From Verrucomicrobiales bacterium (GTDB lineage Bacteria > Verrucomicrobiota > Verrucomicrobiia > Limisphaerales > UBA1100): a stretch of 19,650 nucleotides of DNA. The notes under the pieces were generated by a model. The model made no database searches. It saw only the letters and a program-made list of their open reading frames with translations, and was not told the DNA's origin. The position numbers and the translations under genes were made by a program. Position 1 is the stretch's first letter, and each line of letters opens with the position of its first letter. Positions 6,698-15,267 of this stretch are shown one piece after another. Location: assembly GCA_003517285.1 (NCBI GenBank), contig DPAW01000325.1:16551-36200 (forward strand). Reading direction: 5' to 3'.

Positions 6698-9316
6698 TTA
6701 TTTTAACTGAAATAAATCACTTTTCACAACCAGAAAGACGAGGTCCAAGAGCCCATCACCGCGTTTGCGCAGGGCAGCGGTGATGCGATCCACCTCGGCT
6801 CGGTCCCCAAAGGTCAGTGGTCGGCCTAGCGCGTAAGCAGCCAACTTGTGCGTCATTGCTCGCGCGAACTGATCCTGCCGATTGGCCAACAGGTAATTCT
6901 GTAGGCCCTTCATACCGTGTAGTTCGTCATTGTTGAACAATACGCTAGCCGCATCGACCGGCTGGTCGCCGATCTTGTCGCGCCATTGGCCGAACGCATC
7001 AAAATTTTCAAACGCGATGCCCCACGGATCTATCTTTGAGTGGCACGAGAAACAGGCCGGGTCACTCCGGTGATCCTCCATACGTTGTTTGAGCGTCATT
7101 TTGAGAATCGCTGGATCAGCCAGGTCAATCTCCGGCACGGCGGGCGGCGGCGGTGGCGGCGGATCGTGCAGCAGATTTTCCAGCAACCAAATGCCGCGCT
7201 TGAGCGGGTTCGAATCTTTACCGTTGGAATTCATCACCAGCAGACCCGCCACTGTGAGCAGCCCACCGCGCTTGATCTCCGCCGGCAGCTTCACCCTGCG
7301 TAACTGATCGCCGTACACTTCCGATATTCCGTAGTGCCGTGCGAGGCGGTCATTCACCAGCACGTAATCGGCATGGAGAAATTCCGTAACCGGCCGGTTG
7401 GCGCGCAGCATCTCGGCGAAGAGGGCGACCGGCTCCTGCTTCATCGCCTCAATTAACAACGGGTCGACATTGCCGTATACCTTGGCGTCAAGTTTCACAA
7501 AATCCAGCTGATCCATCCCCAGCCATTGCCGCGTGAAATGCCTCGCAAACCGCGCTGCCTTGGGATCGGCTAGCAGCCGGCGCGTTTGCTGCTCCAACAC
7601 CTTGGCATCCGACAGCTTGCCCTGTCGGGCGAGCGTCAAAAGTTCAGCATCAGGCAGACTGCTCCAGAGAAAAAAGGCCAAGCGTGACGCCAGTTCAATA
7701 CCTATCACACGCTGATTAGCCGGCTTACCTTTTTGATCGCCTCGAACAAGATACAAAAATTTCGGCGACGCCAACACGGAGGCCAGTACCTCCACCATGG
7801 CCTCCCGAAAATCCTCGCACTGTGGCCGCAGCTTCGCGTACAGCGCGAGCTTTTGGTTCACCTCCGCCGCGCTCACCGGCCGGCGCCATGCGCGCGCCAT
7901 GAACCGCGTCAGAACTTCGCGCGCGTAGATTTTCTCTTCGGCGCCCTTTCGCTCATGAAAAATGCGCATGTGTGATTCAGGCGGCCACTGTTCAAAAGCA
8001 GGAGCAATGATCTGCACGTAATCGATTGCCAACGACACCGGTGTGCTGGAGGTGTTGCGCAAGTCGATAAACTCCGCTGGGTTGGGCAGCTGGCCAAGCT
8101 TGTGCGTAGCGCGAAAGGCGTTTCTCGGAATTTCGGTGAGCGGTACGTCCCACTGATAAAAACGCGGCTTACCTGGCGGTGCATCAATAGTGATGTCGCG
8201 CCCACCAACCTCCACCGAGACGCGCGAGTCGTTACTACCCTGATTACCAAAATGCAGCCGCAAAGTCGGCATATGTTTGCTGTCGGCAGACATTCGAGCA
8301 GCCCGAACGCGCACGCGCATAATGCCCGTGTCCGGTAGTCCGTCGCCGACGTCGATGATGAATTTCTGGTTAGCTGGAATCACCACTACATCCGAGGACA
8401 CCGGCGGCACCTCCGGTCGTTCTCCCGAGGGCTTCCAGGCATACTTGGCGCCATGATACGCCCACCGCGTACGGATGCCCCGCCCGGAAACCAAATCCAT
8501 GTAATGCGCCCCGCCTGGGTTACGCGAAAATTTTTCCTTCTCCGCCTTCCAGATCTCCTCCGCAGACAGCCCGTCCTCCTGCACCTTTTTGCGCACCCGC
8601 TTCACCGCCGCGGCATACTTCGCCTCAAAACGCTCCGCGAACCCGCGCATGCTCAACCCGTAATAAACCGGTGCCGGTCGTGCCCCGTGCACCGTCGCCC
8701 GTTCCAGCGCCCTCCGCGCCTGTTCGCGGTACTCAGCAAACTGCACCGCCGTCATTTGCAGCATTTCCGAGCTGTTCTTAAAGCCGTCCTCGGAGGAAGT
8801 CTCCGGCGGTAGGTCACGCGAAAAATCATGCGGCAACCCGAGCAAATCCTGCATCGCGTACTTGTACTCGTATCGAGTCATCCGCCGGAAGGTGCTGTGG
8901 CCGCCCGCCGCCCGCCGCACCTCTGAGGCCACACGGATTTCGCCTGCCAACCAATCGATCACCTTTACGCGATCGGCATCGGACAGCTTGACATCCGAAT
9001 CTGGTGGCGGCATCTCGCCATTGGTCAAGACCCCCTGCACCTCCAGCCACCAACTCACGTCCTTGCCCTTGAGCATGTTCGGATCCAGCACATCCACCCG
9101 AAAATTAGCCTTCTGCTTCTCCGAACCATGACACCCCGCACATGCCACCTTGAGCAAAGGTCCGATCGACTTGCGAAATTCATCCAAGTTAGCCTTCGGC
9201 GCATCCGCAGCGGTCAAACGAATCATACTAAAAACTAAGATCGCTAGGACTCCAAGTACGCCAAGGTTTTGTTTAAAATAACCCTTGCGCCTTTGATGTG
9301 TTCCAATCCCTTTCAT
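6698..9316 (-). CDS. Secreted c-type cytochrome of the DUF1587/1592/1588/1585 family
   Basis: 872-residue exported haem protein. It has a long basic n-region and a hydrophobic signal segment (about 18-34). The first haem site is C59-A-G-C62-H63, in a PSCyt1-like domain that includes the GEMPPP motif. DUF1587 starts near 141 (TFRRMTRYEY). A beta-rich segment with a GKPRFYQWD stretch lies near 310-460. DUF1595 (ARAWRRPVSAAEV), DUF1592 (RLAFFLWSSLPD) and DUF1588 follow, the last opened by a run of seven prolines and holding a second haem site, C755-F-S-C758-H759. DUF1585 closes the chain. Two CxxCH sites imply electron transfer; the substrate and redox partner are unknown. It is paired with DUF1552 18 bases downstream. 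The ATG at 9316 has no clear Shine-Dalgarno sequence. Unlike the next cytochrome gene it has no PA14 insert. Confidence 0.93.
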   Translation of the reverse strand: MKGIGTHQRRKGYFKQNLGVLGVLAILVFSMIRLTAADAPKANLDEFRKSIGPLLKVACAGCHGSEKQKANFRVDVLDPNMLKGKDVSWWLEVQGVLTNGEMPPPDSDVKLSDADRVKVIDWLAGEIRVASEVRRAAGGHSTFRRMTRYEYKYAMQDLLGLPHDFSRDLPPETSSEDGFKNSSEMLQMTAVQFAEYREQARRALERATVHGARPAPVYYGLSMRGFAERFEAKYAAAVKRVRKKVQEDGLSAEEIWKAEKEKFSRNPGGAHYMDLVSGRGIRTRWAYHGAKYAWKPSGERPEVPPVSSDVVVIPANQKFIIDVGDGLPDTGIMRVRVRAARMSADSKHMPTLRLHFGNQGSNDSRVSVEVGGRDITIDAPPGKPRFYQWDVPLTEIPRNAFRATHKLGQLPNPAEFIDLRNTSSTPVSLAIDYVQIIAPAFEQWPPESHMRIFHERKGAEEKIYAREVLTRFMARAWRRPVSAAEVNQKLALYAKLRPQCEDFREAMVEVLASVLASPKFLYLVRGDQKGKPANQRVIGIELASRLAFFLWSSLPDAELLTLARQGKLSDAKVLEQQTRRLLADPKAARFARHFTRQWLGMDQLDFVKLDAKVYGNVDPLLIEAMKQEPVALFAEMLRANRPVTEFLHADYVLVNDRLARHYGISEVYGDQLRRVKLPAEIKRGGLLTVAGLLVMNSNGKDSNPLKRGIWLLENLLHDPPPPPPPAVPEIDLADPAILKMTLKQRMEDHRSDPACFSCHSKIDPWGIAFENFDAFGQWRDKIGDQPVDAASVLFNNDELHGMKGLQNYLLANRQDQFARAMTHKLAAYALGRPLTFGDRAEVDRITAALRKRGDGLLDLVFLVVKSDLFQLK

Positions 9317-9386
9317 TCTTAGCCAATATTTAGACTGATTTTCTATGTGGGCGATTCGAATCTATTACAAAGTCAATACGCCCTAT
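9317..9386 (-). other. AT-rich 70-base gap between the two cytochrome genes
   Basis: This gap sits at the centre of the mirrored redox quartet. It is clearly more AT-rich than the genes on either side. GGGCG (9349-9353) and CGCCC (9379-9383) form a 5-base inverted repeat with a 25-base loop. A TTGACT, one base off a -35 consensus, reads on the minus strand at 9371-9376, but no matching -10 lies at normal spacing. It could hold a secondary promoter for the downstream cytochrome/DUF1552 pair; the sequence does not prove it. Confidence 0.3.
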
Positions 9387-12300
9387 CTACTTCTGCAAAA
9401 AAATCTCGCTCGTGGCCACGAGGTGGACGAGATCGCGGAGGCGGTTGCCGTTTTCGGCGAGAGCGGTAGTGATGCGATTGATTTCACCGCGATCGAGGGG
9501 TTCAAGGCGGCGGCCGGTGGCGTAGGTGAGCATTTTCTCAGTTAGGCAACGGGCAAAATCCGGCTCGCGATTGAGGAGCATTTGCTTGAAGGCGACGATG
9601 TCGGCGAGCTGATCGCCGTTGGAAAGAATTGTAGTGGGATCGATTTGCGGTCGGCCGTCGGTACGATAGTGGGTGCGCCAACGGCCGACGGGATCGAAGT
9701 TTTCAAACGCGAATCCCATGGGATCGATCTTGCGATGGCAACTGGCGCAGGCTTCGTGTTTGCGATGCAGCTCGAGTTGATCGCGGATGGTCTTGGCCTT
9801 GCTCAGATCGGGCGAAAGTGGCTCCACATCGGGCGGAGGAGGCGAAGGCGGGGTGCCGAGAATGTTTTCCAGTAGCCATACGCCACGCACGATAGGCGAG
9901 GTATCGACGCCGTTGGCGGTGGCGGTCATCACCGCGGGCATGGTGAGAATGCCGCCGCGGCGTGGATCGCCGGTGGGAACGCGAATCATGCGTTCGCCGG
10001 GCACGTCGTCGCGACCGTACATCCAGCGGGCGATGTGGGCGTTAAGGAAAGTGTGATCGGAATGAATGAAGGAGGAAATCCGTTCGTTGCGCGCGAGCAC
10101 GTCCGCAAAAAATGCCGTGGCCTGCTTGGAGAGCATCGGCTCCATTCTGCGGTCGTGATAAAAACGAAACGGACCGCCCTTCTCCGGCGGCATCTTGCCA
10201 AGCTTATCAAGCCGCAACCACGTGGCCGTAAAATTCTGTTCGAACGCCTCGGCGCGGGGATCCTTGAGCATGCGCTCCACCTGCGCGCGCATGACGGCCG
10301 GTTCGCGCAGCTTGTTTTCTGCCGCGAGTCGAAAGAGCGTCTCGTCGGGCATGGACGACCACAGGAAATAACTGAGGCGCGATGCCAGCGCGTGGGTGTC
10401 GAGGTCGCCAGTGTTTTCGCGCAGATACAAAAAGCGCGGCGAACACAACAGCGCGGTGTAACCGGCCTGCAGTGCACGAATTGCGCGGGCTTCATCCGGG
10501 TTGCCGACAATTTGCTCTGGCGCGGTATGCGTCACCGACAAGGGCATGCTCGCAATGCCCGGCCCACTCCACGCCAAGCGCAAGCTGTTGGGCTGGCCAT
10601 AGGCAAAATACTCCAGCCGAATGACGTGCGTGCCCTTGGTGAGCTCCACCTTGCCGCGCCTGATGGAGGCGCCGTGTAAGCCGTCGTGCTCCACAGCCTT
10701 TTGCCCGCCAACCAGTACGCGCGAGCCGTCGTCTGAGGCGATTTCGAATTCGTACTCACCGGCGACCGGCGTTTCCAGCCGACCCTCAAACACCATGCCG
10801 TAATGCTCCGGCTTACGCGCGGGGTGGATGTCGATCAATCCGCCGGCCAACGTGCCTGCGGCCACGGGCTTGAGCTGGTCAAATTCCGGCAACTTCGTCC
10901 ATTTGCCGTGGTACACGCGGTACTTCAACTGCTTGATCGCTCCCAACGCTTTGTTTCCCCCTGCCTTGGGATCCTCCATCATACTGCGCACGAGCTGCAC
11001 ATATGGTGCGACCTCCGCCGCGGTGACCGGCCGACGCCAGGCGCGCGTGGCAAAGGTTTGTAATAATTTCGCGACATCCGCCTCCCCCACCGGCCCCGTG
11101 CCGTACAACGCCGTGTGACTGCGCGGTGGCCATTGATCGATCAGCGGCTCGAGCTTTAGGCTGTAAAGGCGCACGTGCGGTCCGGCGTAGCCCATCTTGA
11201 GCAGCAGACGCGCCATCTCCACCGGCCAGGCGTCGTACACTTCCTTCGGCACCGACTTGCGATCAGGGCGCGGCTTGAATTGCGTCGGATAATATTGTTC
11301 CACCAACCGCTCGGCGCGAAAATTGCGATCGTATGGACCGTTCTCCCAGCCGACCCACGGCGTCCAAGTGTCATCAATCCATACCTCGGCACTGAACGTG
11401 CGCCGCTTGCCGTCACCAGGCAATTGCCACACCTCCACGGCATGCGAGGTCGGCCCACCGATGCCGCCATTGCGCGTGTCGGCCAGATGCAGCCCGATCT
11501 CAAACGACTTGCTCTGATCGGTCTTAGCCAGTTCATCCCACGGATGCTTCTGGTTGTGGCCGGACACCTCCACGGTCACGCGATAGCGTCCCGAGATGCG
11601 CACACCACCGCCCAGCTCGCGCGGCATCAGCCGGCCGTCGCCGCCTTCATAATATCGCTGCGTGAGCAGATCGGATTCCTTGTCAAACTCTTCACGCGCG
11701 ACGGTCTCGATCGTGCGCTGGCCCAGCTTGCGGCCCTGCACAAAGGGCGCGGTAAACACGCGCGGCGCGGTGTCCGGCTTGGGGCCCGTGTGCGTGGCGG
11801 CCGCCAGCGTTTCCTCTGCGGCGCCTAGCGTAAGCTTCAGCAGAAAGTCGGACATCACCAGCCGGTCACCAATGTTGGCAAAGCCCTCGTCCAGTTCGTC
11901 CTCGGGAAACAACCGCACCGGATCGTTGCCCTTGCGTTCCACGCGCCCGTTGCCGTTATTATCCACCAACCCGCTCACCGCTCCGGGCCGGTACGCTGCG
12001 CCCTTCAGATAAAGCAGATCACGCAGGGTATTGCGCAGTTCGAGACGGTTCAGGCGGCGAATGACCGTTTGGCCGCCGGTGCTTTTGCGCTGGGCATATG
12101 CCAACTCCAGCCGCGCACTGAGGGCATCGATAAACTTGGCAGTATCCGCGCGCTCCGGTTGCGCAGCTTTCTTGGGCGGCATCTCGCCGAGGTTCAGTTG
12201 ATCCAGCGCATCCTGCCAAATCTCCAGCGTGCGGCGGTCGGTGAGATCGGTGCCAAGCGTATCGAAGCGGATTTCGTTCTTCTGCTTATCCGGCCCGTGG

Positions 12301-12422
12301 CACTCAAGACAGTGCGTGCGCAAAAACGGCTTGAGTGCCTCAAGCGCCTTGTCTGCCCGCGCTTGGCCAAAAGGCCACACGGCGAGCAACAGGAGAAACG
12401 CGATGCCGCGCAGGCGGTTCAT
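9387..12422 (-). CDS. Secreted c-type cytochrome (DUF1587/1595/1592/1588/1585) with inserted PA14 domain
   Basis: 1011-residue exported haem protein, longer than its paralogue. A Sec signal (1-23, cut at ARA) leads to haem site C38-L-E-C41-H42 and a GEMPPKK motif. DUF1587 begins near 119 (TVIRRLNRLELR), followed by a beta-rich middle region. DUF1595 opens at RAWRRPVTAAEV, then is broken by about 155 foreign residues (485-640) that include a PA14 domain (FEIASDDGSRVLVGG and the closing LRLAWSGPG). It resumes at EARAIRALQAGYTALL. DUF1592 (RLSYFLWSSMPD), a proline-rich linker, DUF1588 with C892-A-S-C895-H896, and DUF1585 follow. PA14 domains often bind carbohydrate, so this could anchor the redox protein to a glycan. 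Its ATG overlaps the stop of the upstream DUF1552 gene in an ATGA, which implies translational coupling. Confidence 0.94.
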   Translation of the reverse strand: MNRLRGIAFLLLLAVWPFGQARADKALEALKPFLRTHCLECHGPDKQKNEIRFDTLGTDLTDRRTLEIWQDALDQLNLGEMPPKKAAQPERADTAKFIDALSARLELAYAQRKSTGGQTVIRRLNRLELRNTLRDLLYLKGAAYRPGAVSGLVDNNGNGRVERKGNDPVRLFPEDELDEGFANIGDRLVMSDFLLKLTLGAAEETLAAATHTGPKPDTAPRVFTAPFVQGRKLGQRTIETVAREEFDKESDLLTQRYYEGGDGRLMPRELGGGVRISGRYRVTVEVSGHNQKHPWDELAKTDQSKSFEIGLHLADTRNGGIGGPTSHAVEVWQLPGDGKRRTFSAEVWIDDTWTPWVGWENGPYDRNFRAERLVEQYYPTQFKPRPDRKSVPKEVYDAWPVEMARLLLKMGYAGPHVRLYSLKLEPLIDQWPPRSHTALYGTGPVGEADVAKLLQTFATRAWRRPVTAAEVAPYVQLVRSMMEDPKAGGNKALGAIKQLKYRVYHGKWTKLPEFDQLKPVAAGTLAGGLIDIHPARKPEHYGMVFEGRLETPVAGEYEFEIASDDGSRVLVGGQKAVEHDGLHGASIRRGKVELTKGTHVIRLEYFAYGQPNSLRLAWSGPGIASMPLSVTHTAPEQIVGNPDEARAIRALQAGYTALLCSPRFLYLRENTGDLDTHALASRLSYFLWSSMPDETLFRLAAENKLREPAVMRAQVERMLKDPRAEAFEQNFTATWLRLDKLGKMPPEKGGPFRFYHDRRMEPMLSKQATAFFADVLARNERISSFIHSDHTFLNAHIARWMYGRDDVPGERMIRVPTGDPRRGGILTMPAVMTATANGVDTSPIVRGVWLLENILGTPPSPPPPDVEPLSPDLSKAKTIRDQLELHRKHEACASCHRKIDPMGFAFENFDPVGRWRTHYRTDGRPQIDPTTILSNGDQLADIVAFKQMLLNREPDFARCLTEKMLTYATGRRLEPLDRGEINRITTALAENGNRLRDLVHLVATSEIFLQK

Positions 12423-13705
12423 GACTTCCGCTCGAAGCCGGTCAGAGTGCCGGTGCTGGTACCAAAGCGGTCGGCTTCCACACCGAAGTTTTGCAGCATG
12501 GACAGCAATAGGTTCGCCGCCGGCACGCGCCGGGGGTCCTCTTCCGGATAGATCTTCGACTCACCATGCCGGAAGCCGCCGCCGGCAAGCAGCAGTGGCA
12601 GGTTTCGCGTGGAGTGCGTGCCTGTAGCCATGCCGCAGCCGAAAAAGACCATCGTGTGATCCAGCAACGTGCCGCCGTTGATCAGATCCTCCTGTGCCTT
12701 AAGCAGGTCAAGTAGATGCGCCATCTGCGCGGTCATGTTCGCCTCAATCTTCATCAGCGCGGCCGTGTGGCTGTCGCGATTACCGTGATGCGAAAAGCCG
12801 TGGTACCCACCGTTCAATCCGAAATCGCCATTCACAAAACCGGACGACAAAGTAATCGCGCGCGTGGAGTCGGTTTGGATCGCCAACGCGATCAGCTCCA
12901 TCATCGCCTTCAAGTCCGCCTCCGTGCCCTTGCCTTGCGGCGGCTCGGGATGGTCGGTCTTAGGCTTTGGCCGGTCCACCCACGGTTCCTGTTGCACGAT
13001 CTTCTTTTCCAGCGACCGCACCGACTCGAGGTATTCCTCAAACTTGTGTTGATCCTGTTTTCCGAGCTGGCCCCTCACGCCCTTCGCCTGCTCCAGCACC
13101 ACATCGAGAATACTGCCGTGCAGCTTGAACTGCTGCCGTTGCTTGGCCTTGTCCGCGGCCGCTTCCTCGAGGAATAAGGCGCGATAGGTTTGCCGTAAAT
13201 CAATCGCGGGCACCTGCACGCCCGTACGCGTGAAGCTCGTGAGATTTCCTTCATTCACCCGAACCGTCAGCGAAGGAAACCGCGTGGCCGCGCCGACATG
13301 CTCGGCCATCTTCTGGTCGAGGCTGATGTTCCCCTCCGGAAAGCCCGCCGCCAGGTGTGGCCGCACGCCACTGAGCAACACCGGCACGCCCTGGTGCCCG
13401 CCCGTGTTACCGTGGTCCAGATTGGAGAAAACCGTGAACTCCTTGCGATGGCGTTCCAGAGGCTTGAGCGTCGGCGTTAGCGCATAGTCTGCCCCTGCAG
13501 TGCTCGGGAAAAATCCTTTCCGATAAATGCCGTAATTGTTCGACAAACAAACAAACCGCTTCACTGGCCCTTTGGCCCGGGCGGCCTTCTGCGCCGCGCG
13601 CACTTCCGGCAACGATTCCAGCAAGGGCAAGGCCATCGCCACTCCCGCGCCTTTCAGAAATTGCCGCCGGTTCGGACTGAAATTCTCCATGTCCAAAAGT
13701 GTCAT
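12419..13705 (-). CDS. Tat-exported DUF1552 (HXXSHH) protein
   Basis: 428 residues with the ATG at 13705. The twin-arginine signal is N-R13-R14-Q-F-L-K-G, then GVAMALPLL. The naming motif is intact as H302-G-F-S-H-H307. The remaining family blocks include LDHTMVFFGCG, a TRNLPLLLAGG stretch and the closing NLLLSMLQNFGVEADRFG. The frame also opens at a GTG (13765), which would overlap the upstream sulfatase stop and add a long n-region, and at an ATG (13690), which would give a tighter Tat n-region. No Shine-Dalgarno sequence decides between 13705 and 13690. Its stop overlaps the start of the PA14-bearing cytochrome, so the two products are probably made in step and may be partners. No activity is established for the family that I know of. 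Confidence 0.92.
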   Translation of the reverse strand: MTLLDMENFSPNRRQFLKGAGVAMALPLLESLPEVRAAQKAARAKGPVKRFVCLSNNYGIYRKGFFPSTAGADYALTPTLKPLERHRKEFTVFSNLDHGNTGGHQGVPVLLSGVRPHLAAGFPEGNISLDQKMAEHVGAATRFPSLTVRVNEGNLTSFTRTGVQVPAIDLRQTYRALFLEEAAADKAKQRQQFKLHGSILDVVLEQAKGVRGQLGKQDQHKFEEYLESVRSLEKKIVQQEPWVDRPKPKTDHPEPPQGKGTEADLKAMMELIALAIQTDSTRAITLSSGFVNGDFGLNGGYHGFSHHGNRDSHTAALMKIEANMTAQMAHLLDLLKAQEDLINGGTLLDHTMVFFGCGMATGTHSTRNLPLLLAGGGFRHGESKIYPEEDPRRVPAANLLLSMLQNFGVEADRFGTSTGTLTGFERKS

Positions 13706-13736
13706 GGAACATCCAGAGTAAATCAAGCTTCCGCGT

Positions 13737-15236
13737 TCATTTTTGCAGCCCCAAAAACACCTCACGTTTTTCGGCCCATTTCACGTGGCGATCGAAGATG
13801 GTGCCGTACTGTTTGTAGCTGTGATACGGCACGCTCTCCTTCTTCCACGCGGTCACGGCGGCATCGTAAGTTTTGCGCATCTCGGCGAGGGCTTCCCGGG
13901 CGTCACTATCGCGAAGTACATTGTTCAGCTCCAACCGATCTTCAGCGAGATGATATAATTCATCGGCCGCCTCCAGTTCGTCCTCAGCGTAGGGCCAGTA
14001 AATGTATTTCCAATCCTTGGTCACCACCGCGTAGCTGTGCACCGCCTTCGGGCCCCACACATTGATCAACGGCAATGACTGATGCGTCTCGGATTTCGGA
14101 TCGTTGTAGAGCTTCAGCAAACTGCGGCCGTCCATGTTTTGCGGCACGGGCAGACCCGCCAGTTGGAGGAGTGTCGGCGCAAAATCCACGTTGCCCGTGA
14201 GTGAGGCGCAGCGCAAACGTTTGCCACTGTTGGCATGGCGCGGATCAAACATCAACAACGGCACTCGCGAGGCTTCCTCGTACGGCAACACCTTGGAGCC
14301 GTACCCATGCGAACCGCACAGAAACCCATTGTCCGAAGTGTAAATAATCACCGTGTTATCCGCCACGCCATGTTCGTTGAGCGCATCGCGGATCATGCCC
14401 ACGGCCACGTCGATGGCGTAGATTTGCTGGTGATACTTGGCCATCACACCGTCGTAATCCTTGTCGTAATCCCAACTGCCAAACCGTTCGTACTGCCGGC
14501 CCATGGTGCTTTGCTTGGAAAAATGTTTACCAGCAGCCCGACCGTAATTGGCCGGCTTGGGAAATTTCTTGCCGGCGTAAACATGATCGAACTTCGGATC
14601 CGGATCAACCGGCCGATGGGGCGCCTTAAAGCTGATCGACAAACAAAACGGCGCCTTCCCCTGCTTGGCGTCCTTGGCCATGTCGCGAATGAAATCCTGC
14701 GCAAAGGCGCCGTAGGATAAGGTGGCGTGCGGCCATTTTTTCGCGTAGGCCTTCATCGAAGCATTTTTCGACGTCACAAAACTCGTCTGGCCTGGACCAC
14801 CGCCCCAGCGATCGAAGTCCGACGCAGGCAGCCACTTGTCCTTGCCGCCCGGCTGTTTGCTCACCTCGAACCCGAACTTGCCCGCGAAGGCCGTGCGATA
14901 CCCCACCTGCCGTAAAAGCACCGGATAACTCCGCCGCCAATGCCCCTCCAACATCGTGCCGTGCTCAAAGTTGCAGCCGGTTTTGTACTCGAACATCCCC
15001 GTCATCACGTTCGCCCGACTGGCCATGCAAATAGCAGTGGTATCGTAATGCGCGTCGAAGATCATCCCGTCCGCACCCAGCCGATCGAGATGCGGCGTCT
15101 GCACGCCCGGCGCACCATAGCAGCCCATAGTACGTACGGCCTGATCGTCGGACAGCAGGAAAATAATGTTCGGCCGTTTGTCCTCGGCGGACACACTCAA
15201 GTGCAGCAGAAATAGGAACCAGAATAAAAAGCGCAT
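13737..15236 (-). CDS. Secreted sulfatase with CMASR active-site motif
   Basis: 499-residue type I sulfatase with a Sec signal peptide (about 1-17). Metal-binding D30-D31 are followed by the FGly motif C70-M-A-S-R74. Ala replaces the more common Pro at the third position, which the family consensus C-x-[PA]-x-R allows. [16 protein letters not shown] (metal) and an [13 protein letters not shown] lysine block support an intact active site. Resemblance is to the choline-sulfatase/sulfamidase-like side of the family rather than arylsulfatase A; the substrate cannot be told. AGGAG at 15248-15252, eleven bases before the ATG, may serve as ribosome-binding site. It lies 31 bases after the esterase gene and 31 before the DUF1552 gene with start 13705. 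No maturation enzyme is in the window, so formylglycine formation must come from elsewhere. Confidence 0.93.
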   Translation of the reverse strand: MRFLFWFLFLLHLSVSAEDKRPNIIFLLSDDQAVRTMGCYGAPGVQTPHLDRLGADGMIFDAHYDTTAICMASRANVMTGMFEYKTGCNFEHGTMLEGHWRRSYPVLLRQVGYRTAFAGKFGFEVSKQPGGKDKWLPASDFDRWGGGPGQTSFVTSKNASMKAYAKKWPHATLSYGAFAQDFIRDMAKDAKQGKAPFCLSISFKAPHRPVDPDPKFDHVYAGKKFPKPANYGRAAGKHFSKQSTMGRQYERFGSWDYDKDYDGVMAKYHQQIYAIDVAVGMIRDALNEHGVADNTVIIYTSDNGFLCGSHGYGSKVLPYEEASRVPLLMFDPRHANSGKRLRCASLTGNVDFAPTLLQLAGLPVPQNMDGRSLLKLYNDPKSETHQSLPLINVWGPKAVHSYAVVTKDWKYIYWPYAEDELEAADELYHLAEDRLELNNVLRDSDAREALAEMRKTYDAAVTAWKKESVPYHSYKQYGTIFDRHVKWAEKREVFLGLQK

Positions 15237-15267
15237 GCCCCTTTGTGCTCCTACGCGGGCCGATACG

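Noticed and set aside
7144..7165. GC-rich GGCGGC run as a DNA repeat
   Set aside because: It encodes the proline run before DUF1588, and a similar proline-rich linker occurs at the same place in the other cytochrome.
9371..9376. TTGACT on the minus strand as a -35 promoter box for the 872-residue cytochrome
   Set aside because: No recognisable -10 lies 16-18 bases downstream, and a single hexamer in an AT-rich gap is weak evidence.
13706..13765. GTG start giving a longer DUF1552 protein
   Set aside because: It would overlap the upstream sulfatase and put about 30 residues before the twin-arginine motif; ATGs at 13705 and 13690 fit Tat signals better.
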